Source: Pseudoalteromonas sp. T1lg23B (GTDB lineage Bacteria > Pseudomonadota > Gammaproteobacteria > Enterobacterales > Alteromonadaceae). Taken from it: DNA of 56,514 bases. The notes beneath the pieces are model-generated. The model was given only the letters and a program-made list of their open reading frames with translations, was not told where the DNA came from and did no database searches. The stretch covers positions 6,943 to 63,456 of the forward strand of contig NZ_PQBZ01000039.1 of the NCBI RefSeq assembly GCF_002964665.1, given 5' to 3'. Shown one piece after another: positions 1 to 7,100 of the stretch; position 1 is the first letter of the stretch, and every line of letters starts with the position of its first letter. The translations under genes were made by a program, and so were the position numbers.

Positions 1-423
1 AGTACTTTGGTAATTCCCCGCTAAGTTATTCGGTAAGCTAAATGCGGTATTAAATAAATCATTGAGCTCTCTGCCTAGCACCGAGGCGGTCGAGAACACC
101 CATAATATCCCTGGCGGCGCATCAGAGACCACTTCGGTCTGGCCACTGGAGGAAATGATCACCGCATCGACTTTGGTCCCATCCGTACTGCCATAGGTAA
201 AGCCAACCATGAAATACCAAATCATAAACGCGCCGATAAAACGATGAAACGCGGAAAAGTTTTTGCTGCTTAAGGTACCCACACCCGCCACTAACAGACC
301 GATAGTGAAGGCAATACCAATCCCTTTACCGGCGCCTAGGCCTCCGGCACTCAGCACCATCACTACCGCGTCCAATACCGACTTCATCAGGGCGGCATCA
401 CCAAATGTGTAAATCTCAAACAT
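1..423 (-). CDS. traG: TraG N-terminal part (truncated by window edge)
   Basis: Reading the minus strand from the ATG at 423 gives an open frame of 141 codons that runs off the window. It begins MFEIYTFGDAALMKSVLDAV and contains at least two hydrophobic stretches (about residues 20-50 and 63-78). This matches the N-terminal membrane domain of F-type TraG, which acts in mating-pair stabilisation and, in F, in entry exclusion at the inner membrane. A purine-rich ribosome site (AAAAGGGA) lies about 8 nt before the start. Only 14 nt separate it from the traH stop, so it is the third gene of a traF-traH-traG operon. Position after traH is the usual F-type order. The C-terminal half lies outside the window and cannot be assessed. 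Confidence 0.85.
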   Translation of the reverse strand, partial: MFEIYTFGDAALMKSVLDAVVMVLSAGGLGAGKGIGIAFTIGLLVAGVGTLSSKNFSAFHRFIGAFMIWYFMVGFTYGSTDGTKVDAVIISSSGQTEVVSDAPPGILWVFSTASVLGRELNDLFNTAFSLPNNLAGNYQST

Positions 424-437
424 GTCGAAAATCCCTT

Positions 438-1802
438 TTATCGAACAGTTTCAAGCAAATTCTTTAAATTTGAAGATGTGGCAATATCCGAATTGTTTTT
501 TACTCTCAACTCATATAAGTCCCGCTCATGCACAGCAAAACTCTTTTCGATCTTCTCGATATAATCCTTTGGTATTTTGGCACTGTCAGATTTGATAATA
601 GTGTCAAATGCCTTACGAAAATCCAGCATCATCACATCTAAAATATCCAGCGCTGCCTTTTCACTTAACAATTCAATAAAAGATGAAGATGCCTGACCAC
701 TGCGTAAACTTCTGGCAACCGTGCGTTGCGCATCTGGAATGGCGGAGATAACCGCATATTCTTCATCGGTCACCGCTGAACCGTCAAAGCGATTTTCTGC
801 CAACTTGTCAAAGTAGCTTTTCATCTTTTCATAAATACTGCTCTTTAAGCCGACAAACTGATCCATTTTCCTTTTAGACACATCCATACATTTATCGTCT
901 TCAGCAATAGTTGAGCTTGAAATATCATTACACACAAGCTTATACAAATCTTTCTTTTTAGGATCCCCATCTAAGAATGTTTTTATATCCAAAGTACCCG
1001 GTGCATACTTCGTAGTGGCATCTGAATCTGAGTTAGCATCCTGTGAATCGGTAGAAATTGTCCATGTTCCCACTAAAGACATAAACATTTCCGCCACCTC
1101 TATTGGCTCCAGGCTTAGAGCACCGACGGTCATTTTGCTATAGCGATAGTCAGACTTTTTTAACGCTTCAAAAAACACATTGATATTACACTTTTCCCCA
1201 CATTTTTCTTTGGCATTTTGTGTGTCTGTTGTCGCTTTCGCATCATAGATATCCGAATGCGTACCCTCTTTATGGGTCTCTTCATTGACCGTGTCAAAAG
1301 ACATACTCTCGACAAAGCTCTTTGCCCCATTCTTTATGTCGTCACCAAACTCTGCGGCCAGAGCTTCACAGCCACCACGCAAATATTTTGAATATTCATT
1401 CATGTCCTCCTGCCACTTTTGCATATTGGACCAACAGGAGTTACACATACCATCAATGGCGGCACCAAATGCATAGGTGGCAGCGCCAGAGGCGATGGAA
1501 CGCAACTGCTGAATAATGGCATCTTTATTGATCATCGAAAAACTGCCTAAGTTTATGTCAATGCCTGAACAGCCATAGCGCATTGAGGGCAGGTTAAGAT
1601 TATATAGTGCCGTGAATTGAGTTTGCGGCACTCGGATTGAAGTGGAACCAAACCCCACCACCGCACCGTTTGAAGTGGAATACGCTTTAGCTTTGGTGTT
1701 TTGCACCATCACATTAAATATTTCATTAGAAACATTCTTTGCAGCACTAGCGTAGTTTGAAAAAACCAGTGCTAATACACAGATCACAAGGTGTTTGTTC
1801 AT
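438..1802 (-). CDS. traH: TraH, conjugative pilus assembly protein
   Basis: The 454-residue protein has a signal peptide (cleavage near ASA-A at residue 21) and the TraH family pattern: an RYGCSGIDINLGSFSMIN segment near residue 80, a GAATYAFGAAIDGMCNSC segment with paired cysteines near 110, and a long alpha-helical C-terminal half. TraH is a periplasmic or outer-membrane-associated component needed for F-type pilus assembly, working with TraF, TraW, TraU and TrbC. Length is close to F TraH (about 458). Its ATG overlaps the traF stop by 4 nt, indicating translational coupling, and traG follows 14 nt later. It belongs to the operon driven by the dyad promoter at 2844-2873. Confidence 0.95.
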   Translation of the reverse strand: MNKHLVICVLALVFSNYASAAKNVSNEIFNVMVQNTKAKAYSTSNGAVVGFGSTSIRVPQTQFTALYNLNLPSMRYGCSGIDINLGSFSMINKDAIIQQLRSIASGAATYAFGAAIDGMCNSCWSNMQKWQEDMNEYSKYLRGGCEALAAEFGDDIKNGAKSFVESMSFDTVNEETHKEGTHSDIYDAKATTDTQNAKEKCGEKCNINVFFEALKKSDYRYSKMTVGALSLEPIEVAEMFMSLVGTWTISTDSQDANSDSDATTKYAPGTLDIKTFLDGDPKKKDLYKLVCNDISSSTIAEDDKCMDVSKRKMDQFVGLKSSIYEKMKSYFDKLAENRFDGSAVTDEEYAVISAIPDAQRTVARSLRSGQASSSFIELLSEKAALDILDVMMLDFRKAFDTIIKSDSAKIPKDYIEKIEKSFAVHERDLYELRVKNNSDIATSSNLKNLLETVR

Positions 1803-2788
1803 GGTTGTTGTTCCTTCGCTTGTTCTGTATTGCCAAGGTTAAATGCATCCTCTATCAGGGCATCTAAATACGCGTCATTTGATAAATCGGATTGTTCTCT
1901 ATCTGGCGTGTGCGTTTTAATAAAGTCTTCGCGCTTGGCTTCTCTGGTAGACATCATTTGCTCACGGCTGATCCATTTCTTTTCATGGGCCAACATAATG
2001 ATTTTTTCGGAAAGTTGACTCAAAGAGGCATACTCATTGGTGATCATGGTCATCTCCAAGGAGTTGTTATCTATCATGTACACGGTCGGAGTGGACGATA
2101 GATCAAATTTATTGATCAACGCCTTCGGCATTTCACTGACTAAACGGAAATATTCAAACCCACCTGATGGCGGTAATCCATCTAAAGACACAGGCATTAC
2201 GGACAGTCCTGTATTATCCATCAACTGCTTGATCAATGGGCCAAACTTGACGCAGTATTGACAGCTGGCGGTATAGAAGTAAAACAGACTCGCTTTGTTA
2301 GCTAACTCAGCGATCACTTTCTCGGTATTTTCTCGTGCTTCGCGACGCTTGAGCTGTAACGCCGCCGATTGAACCGGCATAAGTTTGTTTTCAGATAAAC
2401 TAGGATGCTTCATGTAGAGCAGTCGGGTTTGATCGGCGAACTGAGTGGCTTTGTCCAACATAATGCGTTGTGCCACATAGTATCGCAGCATCGCTTTCTC
2501 ATCCGTTGGATTGTTAATCGCAGCATCTCTCAGCTTAGGCAATACTTTACGCAAGTGCTCTACGGATAGCGCTTTTTCGGGCTCTTTCTCAGGTGACTTT
2601 TCCGAAGCTATCGGTTCATTCTTTGGCTCTGGTGGCGTCTCTTCTTCTTCCATCTCATACCAGAAGAATCCACGTTCACGCTCAGAGTAAAAGCCGCGCT
2701 CACGCTTCTCTGAGCCTTGCGCGTTAGCCAGTCCAAGTACAGAAAAAACAAGGCAAAATAGGGAAAAATAATAACGACACATACACAC
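1799..2788 (-). CDS. traF: TraF, thioredoxin-fold pilus assembly protein with CxxC
   Basis: The 329-residue protein has a signal peptide (residues 1-23, ending ANA), a Glu/Pro-rich charged linker (about 28-75), a helical middle and a thioredoxin-like domain in the C-terminal half. The segment FYFYTASCQYCVKFGPLI contains a CQYC pair (Cys176, Cys179), and SSTPTVYMID supplies the cis-Pro loop. TraF is a periplasmic protein of F-type pilus assembly. F TraF itself lacks CxxC, so the intact motif suggests real disulfide activity here. It is the first gene of the traFHG operon. No clear Shine-Dalgarno precedes either ATG (2788 or 2782); I kept the first. A promoter with a well-placed -10 (2813-2818) lies 25 nt upstream. 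Confidence 0.93.
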   Translation of the reverse strand: MCMCRYYFSLFCLVFSVLGLANAQGSEKRERGFYSERERGFFWYEMEEEETPPEPKNEPIASEKSPEKEPEKALSVEHLRKVLPKLRDAAINNPTDEKAMLRYYVAQRIMLDKATQFADQTRLLYMKHPSLSENKLMPVQSAALQLKRREARENTEKVIAELANKASLFYFYTASCQYCVKFGPLIKQLMDNTGLSVMPVSLDGLPPSGGFEYFRLVSEMPKALINKFDLSSTPTVYMIDNNSLEMTMITNEYASLSQLSEKIIMLAHEKKWISREQMMSTREAKREDFIKTHTPDREQSDLSNDAYLDALIEDAFNLGNTEQAKEQQP

Positions 2789-2812
2789 ATCTAAGCCAAT
2801 AGTAGTGTGTAT

Positions 2813-2873
2813 ATTTTACGGAGCTTAGAGACTAAAAAATGAAAATAACTGTTCTAATAATGACAGTTAATAA
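2813..2873 (-). promoter_or_regulatory. Transfer-regulon dyad promoter, traFHG operon (site S1)
   Basis: On the minus strand the dyad occupies 2873 to 2844, with half-sites ATTAACT and GTTATT 15 nt apart (the longer inverted match is ATTAACTG and CAGTTATT). The hexamer TAAAAT (2818-2813) starts 26 nt after the dyad. The -35 position (CATTTT) has no sigma70 match, which suggests an activator-dependent promoter. The dyad ends 56 nt before the traF start. Confidence 0.75.
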
Positions 2874-2877
2874 AATG

Positions 2878-2909
2878 ATGTCGCGTAGAGGAGCAAAGCA
2901 ACGCGACAT
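2878..2909 (-). terminator. Hairpin terminator after the FlhC-like gene
   Basis: A perfect 9-bp inverted repeat, ATGTCGCGT and ACGCGACAT, has a 14-nt loop. It sits just after the FlhC-like stop codon (2916) and is followed on the minus strand by CATTTTATT, a short T-rich tail. It separates the regulator operon from the traF promoter. Confidence 0.6.
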
Positions 2910-2915
2910 ACTAAC

Positions 2916-3434
2916 TTACGCTTGAGAAGCTAAGGGCACTTCTACTTTGGCATATTTTGCTATCAAGGCACATGTCGGGCACGGGCGATCGAGCAATTCA
3001 GACTTAACAAAATATTTCGAATGGCACTTAGTACACGATTCCTTAATCAAGGTGTTATTACGCATAAAACCAAACACTTGATAAATATGATCCGCACGAC
3101 ATTCGGCAGGTAATTCACCAAATTCAAGTACTAAAATACGCATCACCGTTGCCAGTTCTGACAAGGTTAATGGATACTCAAAAGATGCATTTCTTGGGTT
3201 GATTTCCTGATAGATAAAAATAGCCTTTGACGCGATGATCTGTAATTCAGGCTTCTTTATCCAGTCAAAACTACGTAGCACCCGGGTATTACGCCCTTGC
3301 GCCCTATGGCTCTTTATGATCGCCACGATATCAGAGGGTAAGTTGCCAAAATGACTAAAGTTAGATTTACTTAAACCTCGCTCTAGCAGATAAATAGCGG
3401 CATTCCAACTAACTAGTTTCTTTGCTCCATTCAT
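2916..3434 (-). CDS. FlhC-like transcriptional activator subunit (putative master activator of transfer)
   Basis: The 172-residue protein has no signal peptide. Its C-terminal part has two CxxC pairs, CTKC and CPTC, separated by 14 residues, the arrangement of the FlhC zinc site. The preceding helices (LPSDIVAIIKSHRAQ, then a helical middle ending in ELATVMRILVLEFG) follow the FlhC layout: a helix-turn-helix-like section, then helices, then the zinc ribbon. FlhC homologues with an FlhD partner are the known master activators of SXT (SetCD) and IncA/C (AcaCD) transfer. Here it is the third gene of an operon after two FlhD-like genes, and it is divergent from the relaxase operon. SD AAAGGA precedes the ATG. 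Role as an activator of the dyad promoters is an inference. Family assignment was made by eye; a structure comparison would settle it. Confidence 0.7.
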   Translation of the reverse strand: MNGAKKLVSWNAAIYLLERGLSKSNFSHFGNLPSDIVAIIKSHRAQGRNTRVLRSFDWIKKPELQIIASKAIFIYQEINPRNASFEYPLTLSELATVMRILVLEFGELPAECRADHIYQVFGFMRNNTLIKESCTKCHSKYFVKSELLDRPCPTCALIAKYAKVEVPLASQA

Positions 3435-3455
3435 TATTCAATCCTTTATTTTTTA

Positions 3456-3785
3456 CTATTTCTGATGTACCGACATCAAGTTAAAGATATTCGTTAATTC
3501 ACTTTCATTCATGCCTTCAGACTCAAGTCTATCGGCAGATAATCGTAACATTTTAGAGTTGATCTTTATCAAAGGAGGTAAAAATCGCATTTTTGATACA
3601 GATATAGAGTTTAAAAAGTCCAACTCCTGTTCACCCAACATCAGTGTTTTTTTATAGAACTCCAGCAAAGGGTGAGACTCTTCTGATACTTCAAGTGCAG
3701 CTATAAACTGCTTCAACGATACCAAATATTCAGCTTGGCAGGCGTTCAGATGCTCCGTTTTTTCAAGTAGTTTATCGTGCTTCAT
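3456..3785 (-). CDS. FlhD-like small protein, paralogue 2
   Basis: This 109-residue helical protein is clearly paralogous to the gene upstream: both share the spaced pattern Q-A-x-YL, then E-x-FY-x-T/K, then a leucine/isoleucine-rich stretch before Ile-x-Ser. Size, helical character and position next to an FlhC-like gene suggest an FlhD-type partner. FlhD is about 115 residues and carries no DNA-binding motif of its own in the ring complex. Direct sequence similarity to FlhD is weak, so the assignment rests mostly on context. It lies 1 nt after its paralogue and 21 nt before the FlhC-like gene, so all three are probably one transcript. No signal peptide or membrane segment is visible. Confidence 0.5.
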   Translation of the reverse strand: MKHDKLLEKTEHLNACQAEYLVSLKQFIAALEVSEESHPLLEFYKKTLMLGEQELDFLNSISVSKMRFLPPLIKINSKMLRLSADRLESEGMNESELTNIFNLMSVHQK

Positions 3786-3786
3786 A

Positions 3787-4059
3787 CTATGCCTTTATCT
3801 CAGTCTGGGCCGCCATTTTTTGTATCGCCAAAGAATTGATACTCAATATACTGCGTAAACAATGGTAATACTCTGGAGATATTTGAGATAAATATTTCAC
3901 ATCCCTATATTCCAAAATTGTCTGATAAAACTTATCAATAGCCAATCCGTGCTCTTCCTGTTGGAGTTCTTCAAATACTTCACGAACAGCATTTAAGTAA
4001 GCTGCTTGAGATTGATATAACTCATTCCTTAAGTTTTCAATATGTTTCTGATTTAACAT
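3787..4059 (-). CDS. FlhD-like small protein, paralogue 1
   Basis: A 90-residue helical protein starts at an ATG with a strong Shine-Dalgarno (TTGAGGAAAAA). The segment AAYLNAVREVFEELQ resembles the first helices of FlhD. The middle (FYQTILEYRDVKYLSQIS) and end (SINSLAIQKM) align with the downstream 109-residue paralogue. As first gene of the operon it sets up two FlhD-like subunits for one FlhC-like subunit, unlike the single flhD of flagellar and SXT-type systems. It is divergent from the transfer operons, with 943 bp of A/T-rich control region between. A -10 (TATGAT, 4434-4439) placed 26 nt from the dyad at 4463 suggests positive autoregulation through a leader of about 370 nt. Confidence 0.5.
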   Translation of the reverse strand: MLNQKHIENLRNELYQSQAAYLNAVREVFEELQQEEHGLAIDKFYQTILEYRDVKYLSQISPEYYHCLRSILSINSLAIQKMAAQTEIKA

Positions 4060-4433
4060 TTTTTCCTCAACTCACCAGAAAAACCATTTGTTTGCTACCA
4101 ACTTTGTTACACACTAACAGTGAAGCATCGTCAAGAACTGATACTTTTGCATCTTGTTCAAAGCGTAAAGATTCGTACGAGAGAAAGTATCAAACATTGC
4201 AAGATCAAAAACTAAGCTTTCAATCAAACACCTTGCCATCTTAAATTATAGCTTGCAGCGCTTCAACACAAAATTCACAAAAAAGGGACAAATATAACAT
4301 CCTATCCCTTCAAAAGTTATGAAAAAACAAGCCTGTGCGACATTGTAAAAAATTGCTAACAACTGTTCAAAAAAAATACAAAATAATACATTAGTATTGT
4401 GAGTTTCAATCATTGACCCACTAATACAGAAAA

Positions 4434-4523
4434 ATCATACACTATATTTTTTTTGAGTAATTTAATTAACTACAAAAAAAAATCGAGTTATTTTCACCAG
4501 AAGCCAAAATCAAATCGTATATA
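4434..4523. promoter_or_regulatory. Bidirectional transfer-regulon dyad promoter (site S2)
   Basis: The dyad at 4463-4492 has half-sites ATTAACT and GTTATT and is 27/30 identical to the site before the giant gene (25918-25947). On the plus strand TATATA (4518-4523) starts 26 nt after it. On the minus strand TATGAT (4439-4434) starts 26 nt beyond the other half-site. The minus direction leads to the FlhD/FlhC-like operon. The plus direction leads into a region with no convincing gene before 5003. Confidence 0.65.
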
Positions 4524-4911
4524 ACCCATATAATCTTTATGTCTAAAAAATCACTCAGAAAAAACACAAACAATTAATTCACAAACAAGCACAGAATCAA
4601 TAACTTAGTTAATCCCAAAAACCAAGTAAAACAACAAAAAATAACATATTATTAACCACTGGTTGTACCACCATATATATGTAAGATAGCCTTTTACCCT
4701 ACAAGCCCGCGCCATATAAGCATGAATTTCAAGCATCCATAAATGAGTATATCTCCCCCCTACGTCCCTTTATATCAGCCTATTTTATAACCTAGCTGCA
4801 AGCACTTTCTATAACACGTGGCATTGCGCAAATTTCGCCCAAAGCTACAGAGCAAAAAGCGAATCATTGCAGTTTTTACCGCTCTATAAAAATTCGAAAA
4901 AACAGCACAAT

Positions 4912-4972
4912 AAATTAACTAATGAAATTTCACCCGTTAATTCCCTACTTTTCGCTTTACGTAAAATAAAAT
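4912..4972 (+). promoter_or_regulatory. Transfer-regulon dyad promoter, relaxase operon (site S3)
   Basis: The dyad at 4912-4941 has half-sites ATTAACT and GTTAAT in the same spacing as the other sites. TAAAAT (4967-4972) starts exactly 26 nt after it. No -35 hexamer is visible (CCTACT in that position). The dyad ends 62 nt before the ATG at 5003, matching the 56-83 nt seen at the other transfer operons. Confidence 0.75.
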
Positions 4973-5002
4973 ATCCCTGATGAAACGGAGTAGGATCTAT
5001 AA

Positions 5003-5614
5003 ATGTATAACAACACCAAGACTATCAACACAGGCGAACGCCAGCAGCCTGGAATTTCTTGTGCCATTACTTTGTATGCTCCCTCAATGAACGCACTGTT
5101 AAAACGCAACCAGAAAAAATCCACACTGGTTTTTGAACAGTATGCCAGTTTATATGCGGACACCTCTCTAGAACCGAAAACAATGATGCGCTTTACTCTA
5201 TGGCAAGCCGAGTTCATCAGGAAAATGCATCAGGCGCAGACACGACTGGAACTGAGTTATGCAAATTTAAACCTGACACCTATTGATATGAGTAGCTTTA
5301 ACAACTGTGGATATGCTCATCAAATCAAGGTAACTCATCCAATCGTACACACTTACCTTACTACCCTACAACGAATAGATAACGTTCTGTTTAGAAATCA
5401 TATTCATTGGATCAAGGGAGATATTACACAGTGCGTCGCTGAGAACATTAATAATCAAGGGTGTAACATTATTAAACGCGCTCTCAACCGCTTAACCCAC
5501 CTTGTCAATCAATCACAACTCACAAACCGAGGAGTATATTCAGACATTGCATTAGCCAACCTGTTAGGTAAAACTCCGCAAGAAATAGCTGGCAGCATGA
5601 AGCAAGCAAAATAA
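5003..5614 (+). CDS. Unknown protein encoded before the relaxase
   Basis: The 203-residue protein has no signal peptide or membrane segment and is rich in Asn, Thr and Gln. It is the first gene of the relaxase operon, 62 nt after dyad site S3, and is followed by the relaxase after 40 nt. Its layout (basic N-terminus, a helical section with QAEFIRKMHQAQTRLELSY, a central NCGYAHQIKVTHP turn and a long helical C-terminus ending NLLGKTPQEIAGS) loosely recalls the DUF1845/PFL_4669 family of integrating elements. I did not find a diagnostic motif. A role in DNA processing or transfer initiation would fit the position. SD GGAG is present about 14 nt upstream. Confidence 0.75.
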   Translation: MYNNTKTINTGERQQPGISCAITLYAPSMNALLKRNQKKSTLVFEQYASLYADTSLEPKTMMRFTLWQAEFIRKMHQAQTRLELSYANLNLTPIDMSSFNNCGYAHQIKVTHPIVHTYLTTLQRIDNVLFRNHIHWIKGDITQCVAENINNQGCNIIKRALNRLTHLVNQSQLTNRGVYSDIALANLLGKTPQEIAGSMKQAK

Positions 5615-5654
5615 GTATTTACGTGCGTACAAAATCAATGGGATATTTTTAATC

Positions 5655-7100
5655 ATGGCTGCGTTTAATCAATTACCTATGTTTTTTCAATGGTGTAAAA
5701 CTCAGTTAGGCGAAAGAAGAGAGCCCTCTTTGGCCTCTCTATTACTACATTATCCGCCCGTAAGTTACGGTACGCCTATCAGTTCAAGAGCTGCTATCGT
5801 TAAACACTTCGATCGACAATTTAATGTTTTACTACCAGCAGCGGGGCTAAGAATGCATGCTAAGCAAGGGGTGCCTAGCTTCACTGCTTTATACCAAGAA
5901 ACATTGCTTAACTTCACCAGCTACGCGCACTTATTACCCAGTCACCGCTTTGCTCTCAATGATGTGGGGGACCTACTCATGCATTCGTTGACAACCAGCC
6001 ATAGCTGCCTTGAGTTAGCAAGAGCGCAAGAAGAGAACATCCCTAGAAGCCGCCAGGAAATGAACATTGATATTCAAAAAAAGCTCAAACCACGTTGGAT
6101 ATATGGCACTTGGATAGCCGCTTTATTACATGACTTAGCTACCACTTTGAGTCGCGTATCTGTTAACTCAAAAACTCAAAACTGCCCTGCCTGGGATCCC
6201 CTACATGAAAACTTATTCAGTTGGGCCAAGCGATATCAGGTCAAACACTATCAGGTTCACTGGCAAAATAATGTACGTGATGGTTCGGAAAAACTTGCTC
6301 ATATGCTATATACAAACATCGTCAGTGACGCTGGCAAGCAATACCTAGCAGACGCAGGTGATACTCTAAAAGTACAATTAGAACGTTTTTTAAATGGTCA
6401 TCAAGACCATTCCTTTATGGATCGCATTATCCTTGATACAAGCAATGTGCTGGCACGCAGCTATAAAGGAGCATCCCTAAAATCAATCGACTCAATATCT
6501 AATACTTTAACTCCAGATCCGGAACAGATTAACAACCCACACGTCCAGACTCGCACCACACGAAAACGACAGCGTGGGCGCAGTAAACTTCGATCGCCAA
6601 TTGTCGCGATATTAACGGACGCCATTGCGGAACAATTTGATCTCTTGTTCGCCCATCAAGAGATATTACTGCTGGACTCACAAATATTATTGGACATAGA
6701 GTCTATCTCACGTCTGACTAAACAGGATACGCTCAGCGTCATTGATGCATGTAAGAAACAGGCCCTCACATCGGAGCCCGTCATAAAGCAAATTATCTTC
6801 AACGAGAAAAACAAACACTATTTAGTGCTATCCGATACACTGAGTGACATTATTTTTCAATCTTACCCAAAAGCACATTGTGATAATGTGATAGTTCGTC
6901 ACCTCAATGAAACCAGCCACTGCGAGTCACAACACACACTGAGTATCATTCGTTTCAATGGTGCCCTGTATGCAGAGCAAGGCGTTGATTTACAAGCACA
7001 TGAAATTACTAACAATCGTGCACAGCCTCCGGTCGTATACATAGAAGGCACTGCTCACCATAGGCTCGCATTCGATACAAAGGAAACAAGCCATGGATAG
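5655..7100 (+). CDS. traI: MOBH-type relaxase (TraI_2-like), short form
   Basis: The 481-residue protein has the HD-type metal-binding core of MOBH relaxases: His110 and His116 in LLMHSLTTSHSCLELA, then His159-Asp160 in WIAALLHDLAT. This family nicks oriT with a histidine-rich HD-fold active site. The C-terminal part (about residues 310-400, RSPIVAILTDAIAEQFD onward) resembles the winged-helix C-terminal domain of the TraI_2 family, joined by a basic linker (TTRKRQRGRSKLR). SXT TraI is about 716 residues, so this version is much shorter. The usual HDLGK motif reads HDLAT. Its end overlaps traD by 8 nt. Assignment rests on the HD motifs and the adjacent coupling-protein gene. Confidence 0.85.
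   Translation: MAAFNQLPMFFQWCKTQLGERREPSLASLLLHYPPVSYGTPISSRAAIVKHFDRQFNVLLPAAGLRMHAKQGVPSFTALYQETLLNFTSYAHLLPSHRFALNDVGDLLMHSLTTSHSCLELARAQEENIPRSRQEMNIDIQKKLKPRWIYGTWIAALLHDLATTLSRVSVNSKTQNCPAWDPLHENLFSWAKRYQVKHYQVHWQNNVRDGSEKLAHMLYTNIVSDAGKQYLADAGDTLKVQLERFLNGHQDHSFMDRIILDTSNVLARSYKGASLKSIDSISNTLTPDPEQINNPHVQTRTTRKRQRGRSKLRSPIVAILTDAIAEQFDLLFAHQEILLLDSQILLDIESISRLTKQDTLSVIDACKKQALTSEPVIKQIIFNEKNKHYLVLSDTLSDIIFQSYPKAHCDNVIVRHLNETSHCESQHTLSIIRFNGALYAEQGVDLQAHEITNNRAQPPVVYIEGTAHHRLAFDTKETSHG

Larger units (their letters stand above)
4060..5002. other. A/T-rich divergent control region; possible oriT location
   Basis: 943 bp separate the activator operon from the relaxase operon. About 4330-4660 is strongly A-rich on the plus strand, with several homopolymer runs. 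Two dyad promoter sites are inside (4463 and 4912). Only ORFs of 12-15 codons without ribosome sites are visible, so I call no gene. Divergent regions next to relaxase genes are a common place for oriT, but I found no family-specific nick sequence and do not assign one. Confidence 0.5.

Noticed and set aside
4539..4580. A 12-codon ORF after the plus-strand promoter at 4463
   Set aside because: It is too short and has no Shine-Dalgarno.
5003..5614. Firm assignment of the pre-relaxase gene to DUF1845/PFL_4669
   Set aside because: Similarity is limited to general layout and one short turn; no diagnostic residues could be matched by eye.
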